Shown: one piece after another, positions 34,150 through 42,821 of the stretch | Layout: each line of letters begins with the position of its first letter | How positions within the stretch are numbered: the first letter of the stretch is position 1 | NCBI RefSeq assembly: GCF_029589435.1 | Contig: NZ_JARRAG010000001.1 | Coordinates: 982,808-1,046,807, forward strand | DNA length: 64,000 nt | Reading direction: 5' to 3' | From: Paludisphaera mucosa | GTDB taxonomy: Bacteria; Planctomycetota; Planctomycetia; Isosphaerales; Isosphaeraceae | Notes under the pieces: model-generated | Told to the model about the DNA's origin: nothing | Seen by the model: only the letters and a program-made list of their open reading frames with translations | Database searches by the model: none | Made by a program: the position numbers and the translations under genes

Positions 34150-36408
34150 TCAGGCCGTGGCGTCGGCGTCGAGCTCGCCGTCCGATTCGGGCTCGGGTCC
34201 GGACCACTTCTTGACGGTGATCCGCGTGCCCTGTACGTCGACGACCTCGACGAGGCTGTCGGGCTCGATGTAGAAATTGTCGGCCGTGACGTCCACCAGC
34301 ATGTTGCCGAACCGCGCCTTGCCGGTCGGCCGCAGCGGGGAGGTCGTGCGCCCCGTCTCGCCGATCAGGAAGGTGAGCGACTCGTACCCCTCCATCGAAG
34401 GTTTGATCGTCGGGTCGACGCCTTCGACGCCCGTCCACGGCTCGGGTTTGAGGATAAGCCGGTTGAAGATCGGGATGGCCGGAAAGTAATGCGCCAGGAC
34501 GACCCCACCCGCGGTCACGCCGAGGAGGGCCAGGGTGAGCTGGATGAGGGTCAGGCCCATCTCGCGGTATTCGTACTCCTGGGTCGGCCAGGTGAAGGTG
34601 TGGCTGGCCATGACGATGCTGGCGAGCATCAGCACGATGCCCGACATGCCGAACACCCCGAACCCCGGTAGTACGAACAACTCGACCGCCAGCGACATCA
34701 GCCCCATGAGGAAGAGGATGATCTCAAGCTGGTCGGCAGTGCCGCTCAGGTAGTGGCTCCAGAAGAAGAGCATGAACGCCAGGGCCGAGACGATCGCCGG
34801 CAGGCCGATCCCCGGGAGCTTCAACTCGAGGACCATCATGAACAGGCCGACGAAGAGGAGCATCCAGCTCACATAGGGATCGGTCAGCAGCGTCACCAGC
34901 GAATCGACCCAGCCCGGCCCCTCGACGCGGATCGTCACCCCTTGCAGGCCGTAAAGGGCCTTCAGCTCCTCGACGTCGCGAACGACCTGGCCGAGCCCCA
35001 AACCGGGGGCGTCCTCGCCGGTGATCGTCAGAGGCTGGCCGGGCTCCTTGCGGGTCTGGACGTTGAGGAACCGGTCGCGGTCGGAGTCGGCCTCTCGACG
35101 GAGGAGCAGGCGGGCGGCTCCCGTGGTCTGGTCGAGGGCCTCGACGAGCTCTGCCTCGGCGTCGATCATGGCGCGGGCGACGGCCTCGGGGTGGCCCTTC
35201 TTGCCGGCGAGGAACGCGGCCTTCTCGGCCAGGCCGTCGAGTTGGGCCTCGGACAGGGGTTCGAGCCGGCCCCGGGCGGTGATGAACTGGCGGACGTCGC
35301 CGATCTGGCCGGCCTGCTTGAACACGATGTCGCGGCAGGCCAGGGGGAGCAGCGACGAGACGCCGAGCGCCCGCTCGCCGACGTACGCGACGGTCTTCAT
35401 GTCGTCGATTCCGACGATCAGGTCGGCGACGGCGTCGGCCGCCTCGACCAGTCCGCCGGGGCTGTCGAACTCGAAGAAGACCAGGTTGGCCTGCTCCCGC
35501 CGCGCCTGCTCGATGCGTCGGCCCATGTACGAGACCTGAGCAGCCTCGATGGGGCCCTCGATCTTTATCCAGACCGGCCGCAGCAGCCGGCCCAGGGTCG
35601 GGTCGTCGACCGTGGACTGGCCGTCGATCCGGTACAGGTGGGCGACGTCCGCGGGCGTCTCGGCGACGCGTTTGCTGAAGCCGTCCTCGCGAGCCCGGTC
35701 GGCGGTGAGCACGCCGCGGCGCCCCCCTTCCCACGCGGGGCGGTCGTCGACGACCTGATTCGCCTTCAAGAAGTCGGGGAGGTGCTCGGCCAGGATGTAG
35801 TGGACCCCCTTGTCGGCCGTGCGGACGAGCCTCAGGTCGGCGTCGCGGTCGAGCATGCCGAGGATCAGGTCGGGGTCGCGGGTCTTCCGGACGGCGAGGA
35901 ATCGGACCGGCTCGCGGAAAGCGAGGTCGAATGCCTGATTTTCGGGGGTGATCGGCCCCAGGGTGGCTCGCGAGGCCATCACGAGCTCCGTGCAGGCGAT
36001 GGCCGGCAGGACGGCGTAGCCCGAGAGCGGCTCGGGGACGTAGGCCACGGTCAGCTTGGCCCCCCCCAGATCCTTGGCGATGTAATTCGCCAGGTCGAAC
36101 GAGGCCCCGAAATCGCTGGTACCCGGCGCGGCGTCGCCGGGGAGGAACTGGAAGATCAGGATCGGGCTGCGGCCCCGCGCCCCGCCGGCCGCCTTGTCGA
36201 CGAGACTCCGCGTCGCGGCGCGGACCCGCGTGATCGTCTCGTGCGTGATCGGCTCGACGATCGTGAAGAACTGGCCGGGCGTCGATTCGTCCTTCACCGC
36301 GTCCGGGCCCTGGGCCCGGATCGTCGCGGCGGTCAGGAGCCCGCAGGCGAGCAGTGTCGCGCAGATGCGAAGCGGGGGGCCCTGGCGTGCGACAACGGGG
36401 GCTATCAT
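34150..36408 (-). CDS. NfeD-family membrane protein with ClpP-like protease region
   Basis: The 752-residue protein has a signal-like N-terminus, two ClpP/SppA-like blocks (LGGAKLTVAYVPEPLSGYAV near residues 105-125, and VFFEFDSPGGLVEAADAVAD with ALGVSSLLPLACRDIV near 310-365), four or five membrane helices (about 520-640, for example VSWMLLFVGLFMMVLELKLP) and a C-terminal NfeD OB-fold. Known members act as membrane proteases or with stomatin-like proteins. The first block is weaker and may be degenerate. A shorter NfeD gene lies at 57384 in an operon with floA. This copy has no such partner. Confidence 0.85.
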   Translation of the reverse strand: MIAPVVARQGPPLRICATLLACGLLTAATIRAQGPDAVKDESTPGQFFTIVEPITHETITRVRAATRSLVDKAAGGARGRSPILIFQFLPGDAAPGTSDFGASFDLANYIAKDLGGAKLTVAYVPEPLSGYAVLPAIACTELVMASRATLGPITPENQAFDLAFREPVRFLAVRKTRDPDLILGMLDRDADLRLVRTADKGVHYILAEHLPDFLKANQVVDDRPAWEGGRRGVLTADRAREDGFSKRVAETPADVAHLYRIDGQSTVDDPTLGRLLRPVWIKIEGPIEAAQVSYMGRRIEQARREQANLVFFEFDSPGGLVEAADAVADLIVGIDDMKTVAYVGERALGVSSLLPLACRDIVFKQAGQIGDVRQFITARGRLEPLSEAQLDGLAEKAAFLAGKKGHPEAVARAMIDAEAELVEALDQTTGAARLLLRREADSDRDRFLNVQTRKEPGQPLTITGEDAPGLGLGQVVRDVEELKALYGLQGVTIRVEGPGWVDSLVTLLTDPYVSWMLLFVGLFMMVLELKLPGIGLPAIVSALAFMLFFWSHYLSGTADQLEIILFLMGLMSLAVELFVLPGFGVFGMSGIVLMLASIVMASHTFTWPTQEYEYREMGLTLIQLTLALLGVTAGGVVLAHYFPAIPIFNRLILKPEPWTGVEGVDPTIKPSMEGYESLTFLIGETGRTTSPLRPTGKARFGNMLVDVTADNFYIEPDSLVEVVDVQGTRITVKKWSGPEPESDGELDADATA

Positions 36409-36680
36409 CAGAGTCGGACTCCCTCCGAGAACCGTCGTCGTCGTGGCTTGCCGTCTGCGGGATCGCGCTTGGGACGGGCCGCGGAAGACCTTGGCCTCGT
36501 CGGGCCGGTCGGAAACGGCCTCGCCCGGCGTCCAGATGGCTCGTCGATGTCGCGGATCACGCCGGCTGCGTCCCTGACCGTTCCACCGCGCTGATTATAG
36601 CGCTCGGGAAAATGACCGTCAAACCGCCGATCCGTCCCTCCCCGTCAGCGGTCCTGCTTGCGGACCATCGGCGCGCGCGA

Positions 36681-36704
36681 GAGCCCTCCGCAGGGGGAGG
36701 GCTC
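36681..36704 (-). terminator. Hairpin downstream of the TIGR03009-like gene
   Basis: GAGCCCTCC (36681-36689) is the exact complement of GGAGGGCTC (36696-36704), with the loop GCAGGG. It lies 36 bases beyond the stop of the minus-strand gene at 36740, the expected place for its transcript end. No T-tract follows. Confidence 0.5.
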
Positions 36705-36739
36705 GGGTCAACGCCGGAGGCCGTCGACGGGCCGAAGGA

Positions 36740-37660
36740 TCAGCGCCGGGGGGCCGCCGCGGCGGGGACGGGCCGGGCGGCCGCGGCGGGCGGCGCGTTA
36801 CGGGGACGCTCTTCGCCGGCCGGGTTCCGGATGACCTTCCATTTCGCGAACTCCTTGCCCACGAAATTCTCCTCCTTGACGGTGGCGTTCGGCTTCACGG
36901 ATTCGAGCTTGAAGTCTTTCTTGCTCTTGCCGTCGGGCGAGACGAGCACGATCCGGACCGGCAGCATGTAGGCCCGGTCGAGCTGCACGAAGGCGTGGCT
37001 GAAGCTCTCCTTGTCGACGTCGAGCTTGGGCTTGATGCTGATCCCGAACGATTTGTCGTTGGGGGGGGGCATCAGGCCGATCTCGTAGCGTTGCTTCGCC
37101 TCTTCCGCCTTCATGTTGAAGAGGAAGGGGAGCGGCCCCTCCTCGATCGCCTTGGCCGCCTGGTCCTTCTCCAGCGGGAAGACGAAGATCTGGCGGGTGT
37201 CGCTCTTGTACTGCCAGACCTCGTTCCCAGTGCAGATGATCCGCTCTTCGTGGGTGCTGTCCCAGGTCGTTTCGTCCTTCTTGACGGGCTTGCCGGCGTC
37301 GTCCTGCTTGATCTTCTTGAAGTCGATGAACGCCAGGTTGGGGCTCTTGAACAAGGCGCGACCCTCGTAGTATTCGACCTCGTCGAAGGCCGGGACGTCG
37401 TCCCGGCGGAAGATGACGACGTCGAGCGTCTTGAGCTTTGAGCTCTGGCCTTCCCAACGCTTCAGCAGGGTCTCCAGGTCGATGCCCGGATTCGCGGGGG
37501 CAGCCTGGGGCTGCGCGGGGGCCGCCTGGACCTCGGCCGGCGCCAAGGCCTTCCGGGCGGCGGCGGGGGGCTGCGCGGCCTGGCCGAACGCGAAGGATCC
37601 TCCGGCCGCACAGGCCGCCAGCAGTCCGGCCGCACCGATCGTCGCTCCTCGTCTTCCCAT
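36740..37660 (-). CDS. TIGR03009-like secreted planctomycete protein
   Basis: The 306-residue protein has a signal peptide (GAAGLLAACAAGGSFAFGQ), a Gln/Pro/Ala-rich segment, then a domain of about 200 residues starting LLKRWEGQSSKLKTLDVVIF, which matches the TIGR03009 planctomycete domain as I recall it. It contains ICTGNEVWQYKSDTRQIFVF and NMKAEEAKQRYEIGL, and ends in a low-complexity Ala/Pro tail. The function is unknown, though the fold may be LolA-like. GGAGG precedes ATG 37660. The open frame upstream to 37822 does not look coding. Confidence 0.75.
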   Translation of the reverse strand: MGRRGATIGAAGLLAACAAGGSFAFGQAAQPPAAARKALAPAEVQAAPAQPQAAPANPGIDLETLLKRWEGQSSKLKTLDVVIFRRDDVPAFDEVEYYEGRALFKSPNLAFIDFKKIKQDDAGKPVKKDETTWDSTHEERIICTGNEVWQYKSDTRQIFVFPLEKDQAAKAIEEGPLPFLFNMKAEEAKQRYEIGLMPPPNDKSFGISIKPKLDVDKESFSHAFVQLDRAYMLPVRIVLVSPDGKSKKDFKLESVKPNATVKEENFVGKEFAKWKVIRNPAGEERPRNAPPAAAARPVPAAAAPRR

Positions 37661-38017
37661 GACTCCCTCCCCCTCCTGAGCCTGTCTTCCCGGGCGTATC
37701 CTACCCGCCGGTCCGAGGCCCGCGTCGCCTTGTCGGCGCACGAGGCCCTCGCCTTGAGGAGTTCTTACCAGAGACCCGGAATTGCCACCAGTCCAGCCGC
37801 AGCGGCCTTGGGAGAAGTCCATGGGCCGTGATTGTCGCTTTTTCCATCAGGACGCTTGAAGAAAGCGCGAACTCCTACCGACGCAACGGAGTCCTGGCTT
37901 GTATCTTTTGGCGCAACTGCCGTGCGAATTGGCTATTGGATCGCAAGGGCTCGTTGGCGCACGGCTTGCATGAGACACTTCCGTGATCTGTCTCGTACGC
38001 CGTCCCGACGCTTGAGC

Positions 38018-38040
38018 CGGCCGTCCCGCGAGGGAGGCCG
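38018..38040. terminator. GCGA-loop hairpin
   Basis: CGGCCGTCCC (38018-38027) pairs with GGGAGGCCG (38032-38040) around the loop GCGA, with one bulged G. It repeats the CCC-GCGA-GGG core of the hairpins at 1616 and 7334. It lies 27 bases before a small open frame and 239 bases before the ammeMEMO gene. Confidence 0.45.
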
Positions 38041-38066
38041 TCCTCCGAACGAGGAAGGAGTCAGAC

Positions 38067-38159
38067 ATGCGACCTCACCCCATCCAGGACATGGCGCCCC
38101 CAACCTGGCCGCTGCCCCTCATCGCGATCGAGCCTCGCGGCCCTCGCCAATCGACTTGA
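38067..38159 (+). CDS. Possible 30-residue small protein
   Basis: ATG 38067 follows AGGAAGGAG (38052-38060) by six bases, the best ribosome site of this gap, and the frame runs 30 codons to a TGA at 38157. The peptide is MRPHPIQDMAPPTWPLPLIA followed by 10 residues, Pro-rich, with no recognised motif. It could be a leader or regulatory peptide for the downstream gene, or chance. Not supported by homology. Confidence 0.25.
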   Translation: MRPHPIQDMAPPTWPLPLIAIEPRGPRQST

Positions 38160-38256
38160 TCCCCGAGGCTTGACGGAGCCGCTCCGGCTCCCGAAGATTT
38201 CGAAGCTGTGCAAGGCGTGGTCCCCTCCCACACACGCTTCGAGATCCGAACACCTC

Positions 38257-39528
38257 ATGGCTTCTCCCGACCGCCCCATGCTTCGCCCCCTCTCGGCGCG
38301 GCGCATCGAGAACAACGATCCCCCCCTGATGGTGCTGGACGATCCGCGACGGTTCTGCTCGTCGCCGATTGTGCTCCCGCTCGCCGTCTTCCAGAACGTC
38401 GTTCGTCATTTCAACGGCCGCAATCGCCTTGAGGACGTTCAGAAGATCGTCCTCGACACGACGGGCGAGCGACTCGATGCGGCGTTCCTTCAGCGCCTGA
38501 TCGACGATCTCGACCGAGCGATCGCGTTCGAAGGGGCCACATTCGAGGCGGCGGTTCGTGACTTCCACGAGGCCGGCGAACGCCCGGCCGCGCTGGCGGG
38601 CCGTTCCTACGCCGCCGAGCCCCGTCGGCTCGCGGACGAGCTGGATCGCTACTTCCGGGCCCGGGGGGGCGCCGGGCCCCTGGCCTTGCCGGCCCCAAAA
38701 CGGACGCGTTCCGAGCCGGTCCGGGGCCCGAGGCTTCGGGCCGTGGTCAGCCCGCACATCGACTTCACGCGAGGCGGCACGGCGTACACCTGGGCGTACA
38801 AGCGTCTCGTCGAGGAGAGCGACGCCGACGTCTTCGTCGTCTTGGGCGTGGCGCATCAGTATTGCCGAAGCCGGTTCGTTCTGACGCGGAAGGATTTCGC
38901 AACGCCGTTGGGGCCGGTGAAGACCGACCAGGCGTTCGTCGACCGGCTCGTCGCGGAGGCGGGCGACCACCTGTTCGCCGACGAGCTGACCCACCGTTCG
39001 GAGCATTCGATCGAGTTCCAGGCCGTCTTCCTGAAACACGTCCTCGGCGACCGCCCGTTCACGATCGTGCCGATCCTGGTCGGTTCGTTCCACGACTTCG
39101 TCACCCGCCGCGTCGACCCGATCACCGATCCGGAGGTTGCCCGATTCGTCGCTGCCCTCCGGACCGCCGAGGAGGCCGGAGGGAGGAAGGTGGCGTATAT
39201 CGGCGGCGTCGACCTCTGCCACGTCGGCCCCGAGTTCGGCGACCCGGAGGTCGTCGATTCCGCCTTCCAGGATCGGATCCGCCGGTTCGATCGGAGCATG
39301 CTGGACCGGGCCGAGGCGGCCGACCCGACCGGATGGTTCCGGACGGCCTCCGACGTCGGCGACCGCTGGCGGGTCTGCGGCCTGGCCGCGACGTACACGA
39401 TGCTGCACGCGATCGGCCCGTCGCAGGGCAAGCTCCTCCGCTACGATCAGGCCATCGACGAACGCGGCCGGTGCTGCGTGTCGTTCGCGAGCATGGTGTT
39501 CCACGAGGCAGACGCCGCGAACGCCTGA
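38257..39528 (+). CDS. amrB: AmmeMemoRadiSam system protein B (MEMO family)
   Basis: The 423-residue protein has a MEMO-type domain of about 260 residues: [56 protein letters not shown] and [17 protein letters not shown]. The His/Asp set is the same as in MEMO1 and extradiol-dioxygenase-like folds. The first 110 residues form a separate helical region ([20 protein letters not shown]) resembling a small PqqD-like helical domain. The other two members of the AMMECR1/MEMO/radical SAM set are not in the window. The biochemical role is not established. ATG 38257 is used, and 38278 is an alternative. Confidence 0.85.
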   Translation: MASPDRPMLRPLSARRIENNDPPLMVLDDPRRFCSSPIVLPLAVFQNVVRHFNGRNRLEDVQKIVLDTTGERLDAAFLQRLIDDLDRAIAFEGATFEAAVRDFHEAGERPAALAGRSYAAEPRRLADELDRYFRARGGAGPLALPAPKRTRSEPVRGPRLRAVVSPHIDFTRGGTAYTWAYKRLVEESDADVFVVLGVAHQYCRSRFVLTRKDFATPLGPVKTDQAFVDRLVAEAGDHLFADELTHRSEHSIEFQAVFLKHVLGDRPFTIVPILVGSFHDFVTRRVDPITDPEVARFVAALRTAEEAGGRKVAYIGGVDLCHVGPEFGDPEVVDSAFQDRIRRFDRSMLDRAEAADPTGWFRTASDVGDRWRVCGLAATYTMLHAIGPSQGKLLRYDQAIDERGRCCVSFASMVFHEADAANA

Positions 39529-39653
39529 CGGCGCCCGTCTGGGCCCGCGACTCTCCACTCCCTGGCCGCTGCCGCCTGCGCCGACTACAATAAGGTTTTC
39601 GCAAGAATCGGCGTCTTCGCCGGCTACCGAGGGCTTTGCGAGGCGAGAGGTCG

Positions 39654-40922
39654 ATGACCGCAGAGGGGCGATCCAAGCTGGTGATCCTGGGGATCGGCGA
39701 CGACGGAACGGCGGGGCTGACCGAGAGCGCCCGCCGGATCCTGGCCGAGGCGGATTTGATCCTGGGCCCCGCCTCGACGCTGGCGCAGGTGGGCCGGGTC
39801 CCGGGCCGGAAGGTCATCCTCGAGGCCGAGATGCCCGCGGCGCTGGAGCAGGTCCGGGCGTCGCAATCGGCGTCGCGGCCGGTGCTCGTCTGCGGCGGCG
39901 ACCCGCTGTTCTACGGCGTCGCCCGTTATCTCTGCGACCGCCTCGGCAAGGACGCCTTCGAGGTCGTCCCGCACGTCAGCAGCATGCAGCTCGCCTTCGC
40001 CCGCGTGAAGGAAAGCTGGGAGGACGCCTACCTGACCAGCCTGGCGAGTCGGCCGATCGAGTCGGTCATCGATCGGATCCGGACGGCCGAGAAGGCGGGG
40101 CTCTTCTCCAGCGATCAGCACCAGCCCGGCAAGGTGGCACGCGCGCTTCTGGACCACGGCGTCGATTACTTCCGGGCGTATGTCTGCGAGAATCTCGGCT
40201 CGCCCGACGAGCGGGTCACGCAGGCGGAGCTCGGCGAGCTGGTGGGCATGGATTTCTCCCCCCTCAACGTGCTGATCTTGATCCGAAAGGCGGGCGGCCC
40301 GGATCAGGTCGGTCGCAAGGGGGGCCGTCGTCTCTTCGGCAACCCCGAAGACGCCTTCGCCGAGGGGCGGTCCGCGACCGGCCTGGTCACGCAGGCCGAG
40401 GTCCGCGCGATGGCCCTGGCTCAGCTCGACATCCGGCCGACGAGCGTCGTGTGGGACGTCGGGGCCGGCAGCGGCTCGCTGGCGATCGAGGCGGCGCAGC
40501 TGGCCAGCCTGGGGGCGGTCTATGCGATCGAGCCCGAGGCGGTGGACGTCGCGCTGATCCGGTCCAACGCCGAGGCCTTCGGGACGGCCAACGTCCGGGC
40601 CGTCGCCGGCCGCGCCCCCGAGGCCCTGGCCGACCTCCCCGACCCCGACGCCGTCTTCATCGGGGGGCTGGGACGGCAGTTCGACCCGCTCATCGAGGCG
40701 GCGTACGGCCGGCTCCGCGCGGGGGGGACGCTGGTCGTGAACGTGGCGACGCTCGAATCCCTCTCGTCGTCCTACGGCGCGATGAAGCGGCTGGGCGAGC
40801 CGGTCCGGGTGTGGAACGTCATGATCTCGAGGGGCGTCGAGCAGATGGAGACGCTCCGGTTCGACGCGATCCCCCCTTCCTTCCTGCTGGCCGTGACCAA
40901 GTCGGGGGCGGGGCGGGGCTGA
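39654..40922 (+). CDS. cobL: Precorrin-6Y C5,15-methyltransferase (CbiE/CbiT fusion)
   Basis: This bifunctional enzyme of cobalamin biosynthesis methylates C5 and C15 of the corrin ring and decarboxylates the acetate side chain. The 422-residue protein has an N-terminal CbiE domain ([40 protein letters not shown]) and a C-terminal SAM-dependent CbiT domain ([32 protein letters not shown]). No other cobalamin genes are in the window. GAGAGG lies a few bases before ATG 39654, with a TACAAT -10-like box at 39586-39591 upstream that has no clear -35. Confidence 0.9.
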   Translation: MTAEGRSKLVILGIGDDGTAGLTESARRILAEADLILGPASTLAQVGRVPGRKVILEAEMPAALEQVRASQSASRPVLVCGGDPLFYGVARYLCDRLGKDAFEVVPHVSSMQLAFARVKESWEDAYLTSLASRPIESVIDRIRTAEKAGLFSSDQHQPGKVARALLDHGVDYFRAYVCENLGSPDERVTQAELGELVGMDFSPLNVLILIRKAGGPDQVGRKGGRRLFGNPEDAFAEGRSATGLVTQAEVRAMALAQLDIRPTSVVWDVGAGSGSLAIEAAQLASLGAVYAIEPEAVDVALIRSNAEAFGTANVRAVAGRAPEALADLPDPDAVFIGGLGRQFDPLIEAAYGRLRAGGTLVVNVATLESLSSSYGAMKRLGEPVRVWNVMISRGVEQMETLRFDAIPPSFLLAVTKSGAGRG

Positions 40923-40963
40923 TTCCCCAGGCCCGGCGTCGCCCGCGAGGATCGATTCGAAGG

Positions 40964-41722
40964 ATGAATCAAGGTATGCCTGTCGCCGCCGACGTGGAAC
41001 TGGACCTGATCGCCGTGGGGGCGCACCCGGACGACGTCGAGATCGCCTGCGGCGGCACCCTCGCCAAGCTCGCGCGCAAGGGCTACGCGGTCGGGATCGT
41101 CGACCTGACCGACGGCGAGCCCACGCCCCTGTCCCCGGGCCCGGACGTGCGTCTCGAGGAGGCTCGGTGCGCCGCGGAAGTCCTCGGCGTCCAGACGCGG
41201 ATCAACTTGAACCTACCGAATCGCCGCCTCTTCGACGGCTTCGAGGCGCGCGTCGCCCTGGCCAAGGTCTTCCGGCGGCATCGCCCCAAGGTGGTCCTCG
41301 GGTTCGGCGGCAAGACCGTGATGGCGTCGCCCGACCATTACCAGGCCATGCTCATCACCGATGCGGCCGTCTTCTACAGCCGACTGACCAAGTGGGACGA
41401 GCACTTCGACGGCCTGCCCCCCCACACAATCCAGAACCAATTGAGTTTTCCGTTGGCGCTCCATGGGTTAGACTTGCCCGAAGCCTCGGGTTTCCTGGTC
41501 GCCGACATGGGGAGCACGCTGGACGTGAAGCTCGAAGCCGTCCGGTGCTATCAGACACAGTTCCCCGCGAGCAAAGTAGGTATCTACAAGGCCGTGGAAA
41601 CCATGAATCGCTATCACGGGCTGACGGCCGGATACGAGGCGGGCGAGCTTTTCCTGACCTACAGGTCGGTCGGCGTCGACGACCTGATGCGCTGGGCGAG
41701 CCCGGCCCACGCGCGGACCTGA
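40964..41722 (+). CDS. PIG-L family N-acetylglucosamine deacetylase-like hydrolase (BshB1-like)
   Basis: The 252-residue protein shows the zinc motif AHPDD in [16 protein letters not shown] and [20 protein letters not shown], as in PIG-L/BshB enzymes that deacetylate sugar amides. The late His of the family is in SPDHYQAM. BshB1-like members act in bacillithiol synthesis, but no bshA or bshC is present here, so this role is not claimed. The start can be ATG 40964 or 40976, and GAAGG lies before the first. It follows cobL by 41 bases, with no functional link known. Confidence 0.85.
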   Translation: MNQGMPVAADVELDLIAVGAHPDDVEIACGGTLAKLARKGYAVGIVDLTDGEPTPLSPGPDVRLEEARCAAEVLGVQTRINLNLPNRRLFDGFEARVALAKVFRRHRPKVVLGFGGKTVMASPDHYQAMLITDAAVFYSRLTKWDEHFDGLPPHTIQNQLSFPLALHGLDLPEASGFLVADMGSTLDVKLEAVRCYQTQFPASKVGIYKAVETMNRYHGLTAGYEAGELFLTYRSVGVDDLMRWASPAHART

Positions 41723-41806
41723 GGTCGACGCCGCGTCCGACGGGGCTCCGTCGCGGGCGCCTCCGGGTCGTCGGATCGTGCAAGGAACAAGGCAAAGGCG
41801 GTTCTC

Positions 41807-42742
41807 GTGGCCGTGTTATCCAGCCTGAAGCGATGGTGGCAACGAACGTTCGGCGGACGGTCCGGCCACGACCCGGAAGCGACCGACGAGTTCGCCACCC
41901 TCTCGTCGCTCACGCTCGACCCCGGTCGCCTGCGGCTGAAAGTGGGGGTCGTCTCGGTCCGCGGGAACTACCGCGAGCATAACGAAGACAACTATTTCGT
42001 GCCCGGCCGCCGTCCCGTCCGCCACGACGTCCTCAACGAGAGCGGCGACCACTCGACGATGACGATGGAGTCGTCGAACCTCTTCATCGTCGCCGACGGG
42101 ATGGGGGGGCAGCAGGGGGGCGAGCAGGCCAGCCTCATGGCCGTCGAGCTGATCCCGCGCGAGGTCGCCAAGCGGCTGGCGCCCGACCAATGCGAGCCGC
42201 GTCACGTCCAGGAGGCGATCCGCGAGGCCGTCGCCCACGTCAACCAGGAGATCCTGGGAAGCTCGGGAGCGATCACGGAGTTTTCGAACATGGGGACCAC
42301 CGTGGTCCTCGCCCAGTTCCGCCCCGACAAGGTCTACGTCGCCGGCATCGGCGACTCGCGCGCCTACCGTCTCCGCGACGGCGTCCTTGAGCGGCTCACC
42401 AAGGACCATTCGCTGGCCGACGCGCTCCTCGACGCCGGCACGATCACGGCCGAGGAACTGCCCAACCACAAGTTCAAGAACGTCCTCTACCTCTACCTGG
42501 GGAGTAAGGACGCTCGGGGGGGGCCCGAGGATTTCCGGGTGATGGACGTCCGCAGCGGCGACCGTTTCCTGATGGCCAGCGACGGCCTGACGGGGGTCGT
42601 CGCCGATGTGGAACTCGGCCGCGTGCTGGGTGGCGTCGACGATCCCCAGGAGGCGGCCTTGGTGCTCAAGAACCTGGCGCTCGCGAACGACTCGAAGGAC
42701 AACGTCACATGCCTGATCGTCCACGTCGTCGCCCAGCAATAG
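41807..42742 (+). CDS. PP2C-family Ser/Thr phosphatase
   Basis: The 311-residue protein has the PP2C motif set: NYREHNEDNYFVPG, LFIVADGMGGQQGGEQAS, YVAGIGDSRAYRLRDG, LMASDGLTGVV and SKDNVTCLIVHV. The acidic residues that bind two Mn2+ or Mg2+ ions are intact. A basic N-terminus of about 20 residues precedes the domain. GTG 41807 is the start. It probably opposes the Ser/Thr kinase encoded 79 bases downstream on the same strand, as in other kinase-phosphatase pairs. Confidence 0.92.
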   Translation: MAVLSSLKRWWQRTFGGRSGHDPEATDEFATLSSLTLDPGRLRLKVGVVSVRGNYREHNEDNYFVPGRRPVRHDVLNESGDHSTMTMESSNLFIVADGMGGQQGGEQASLMAVELIPREVAKRLAPDQCEPRHVQEAIREAVAHVNQEILGSSGAITEFSNMGTTVVLAQFRPDKVYVAGIGDSRAYRLRDGVLERLTKDHSLADALLDAGTITAEELPNHKFKNVLYLYLGSKDARGGPEDFRVMDVRSGDRFLMASDGLTGVVADVELGRVLGGVDDPQEAALVLKNLALANDSKDNVTCLIVHVVAQQ

Positions 42743-42821
42743 CCCGACCCGCAGGCCCTCGCGACGCCTCGCGGTCGGCCCTCTTCGGGTTTTCAAGGCA
42801 CCTGGCGATGAAAGTCGGGCG

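Larger units (their letters stand above)
37661..38256. other. 596-base divergent gap
   Basis: The region lies between the TIGR03009-like gene (minus) and the MEMO-family gene (plus). Roughly 37740-37990 is less GC-rich than its neighbours. It contains the GCGA-loop hairpin at 38018 and a small open frame at 38067 with a strong ribosome site. Longer frames (such as 37832-38173) have no supporting features. No promoter was convincing. Confidence 0.5.

Noticed and set aside
37832-38173. 113-residue open frame in the gap before the MEMO-family gene
   Set aside because: There is no ribosome site, the content is Arg-rich and low in features, and it overlaps the hairpin and the small frame at 38067.
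40936-40960. GCGA-containing sequence between cobL and the PIG-L gene
   Set aside because: The flanks are not complementary, so no hairpin is supported.
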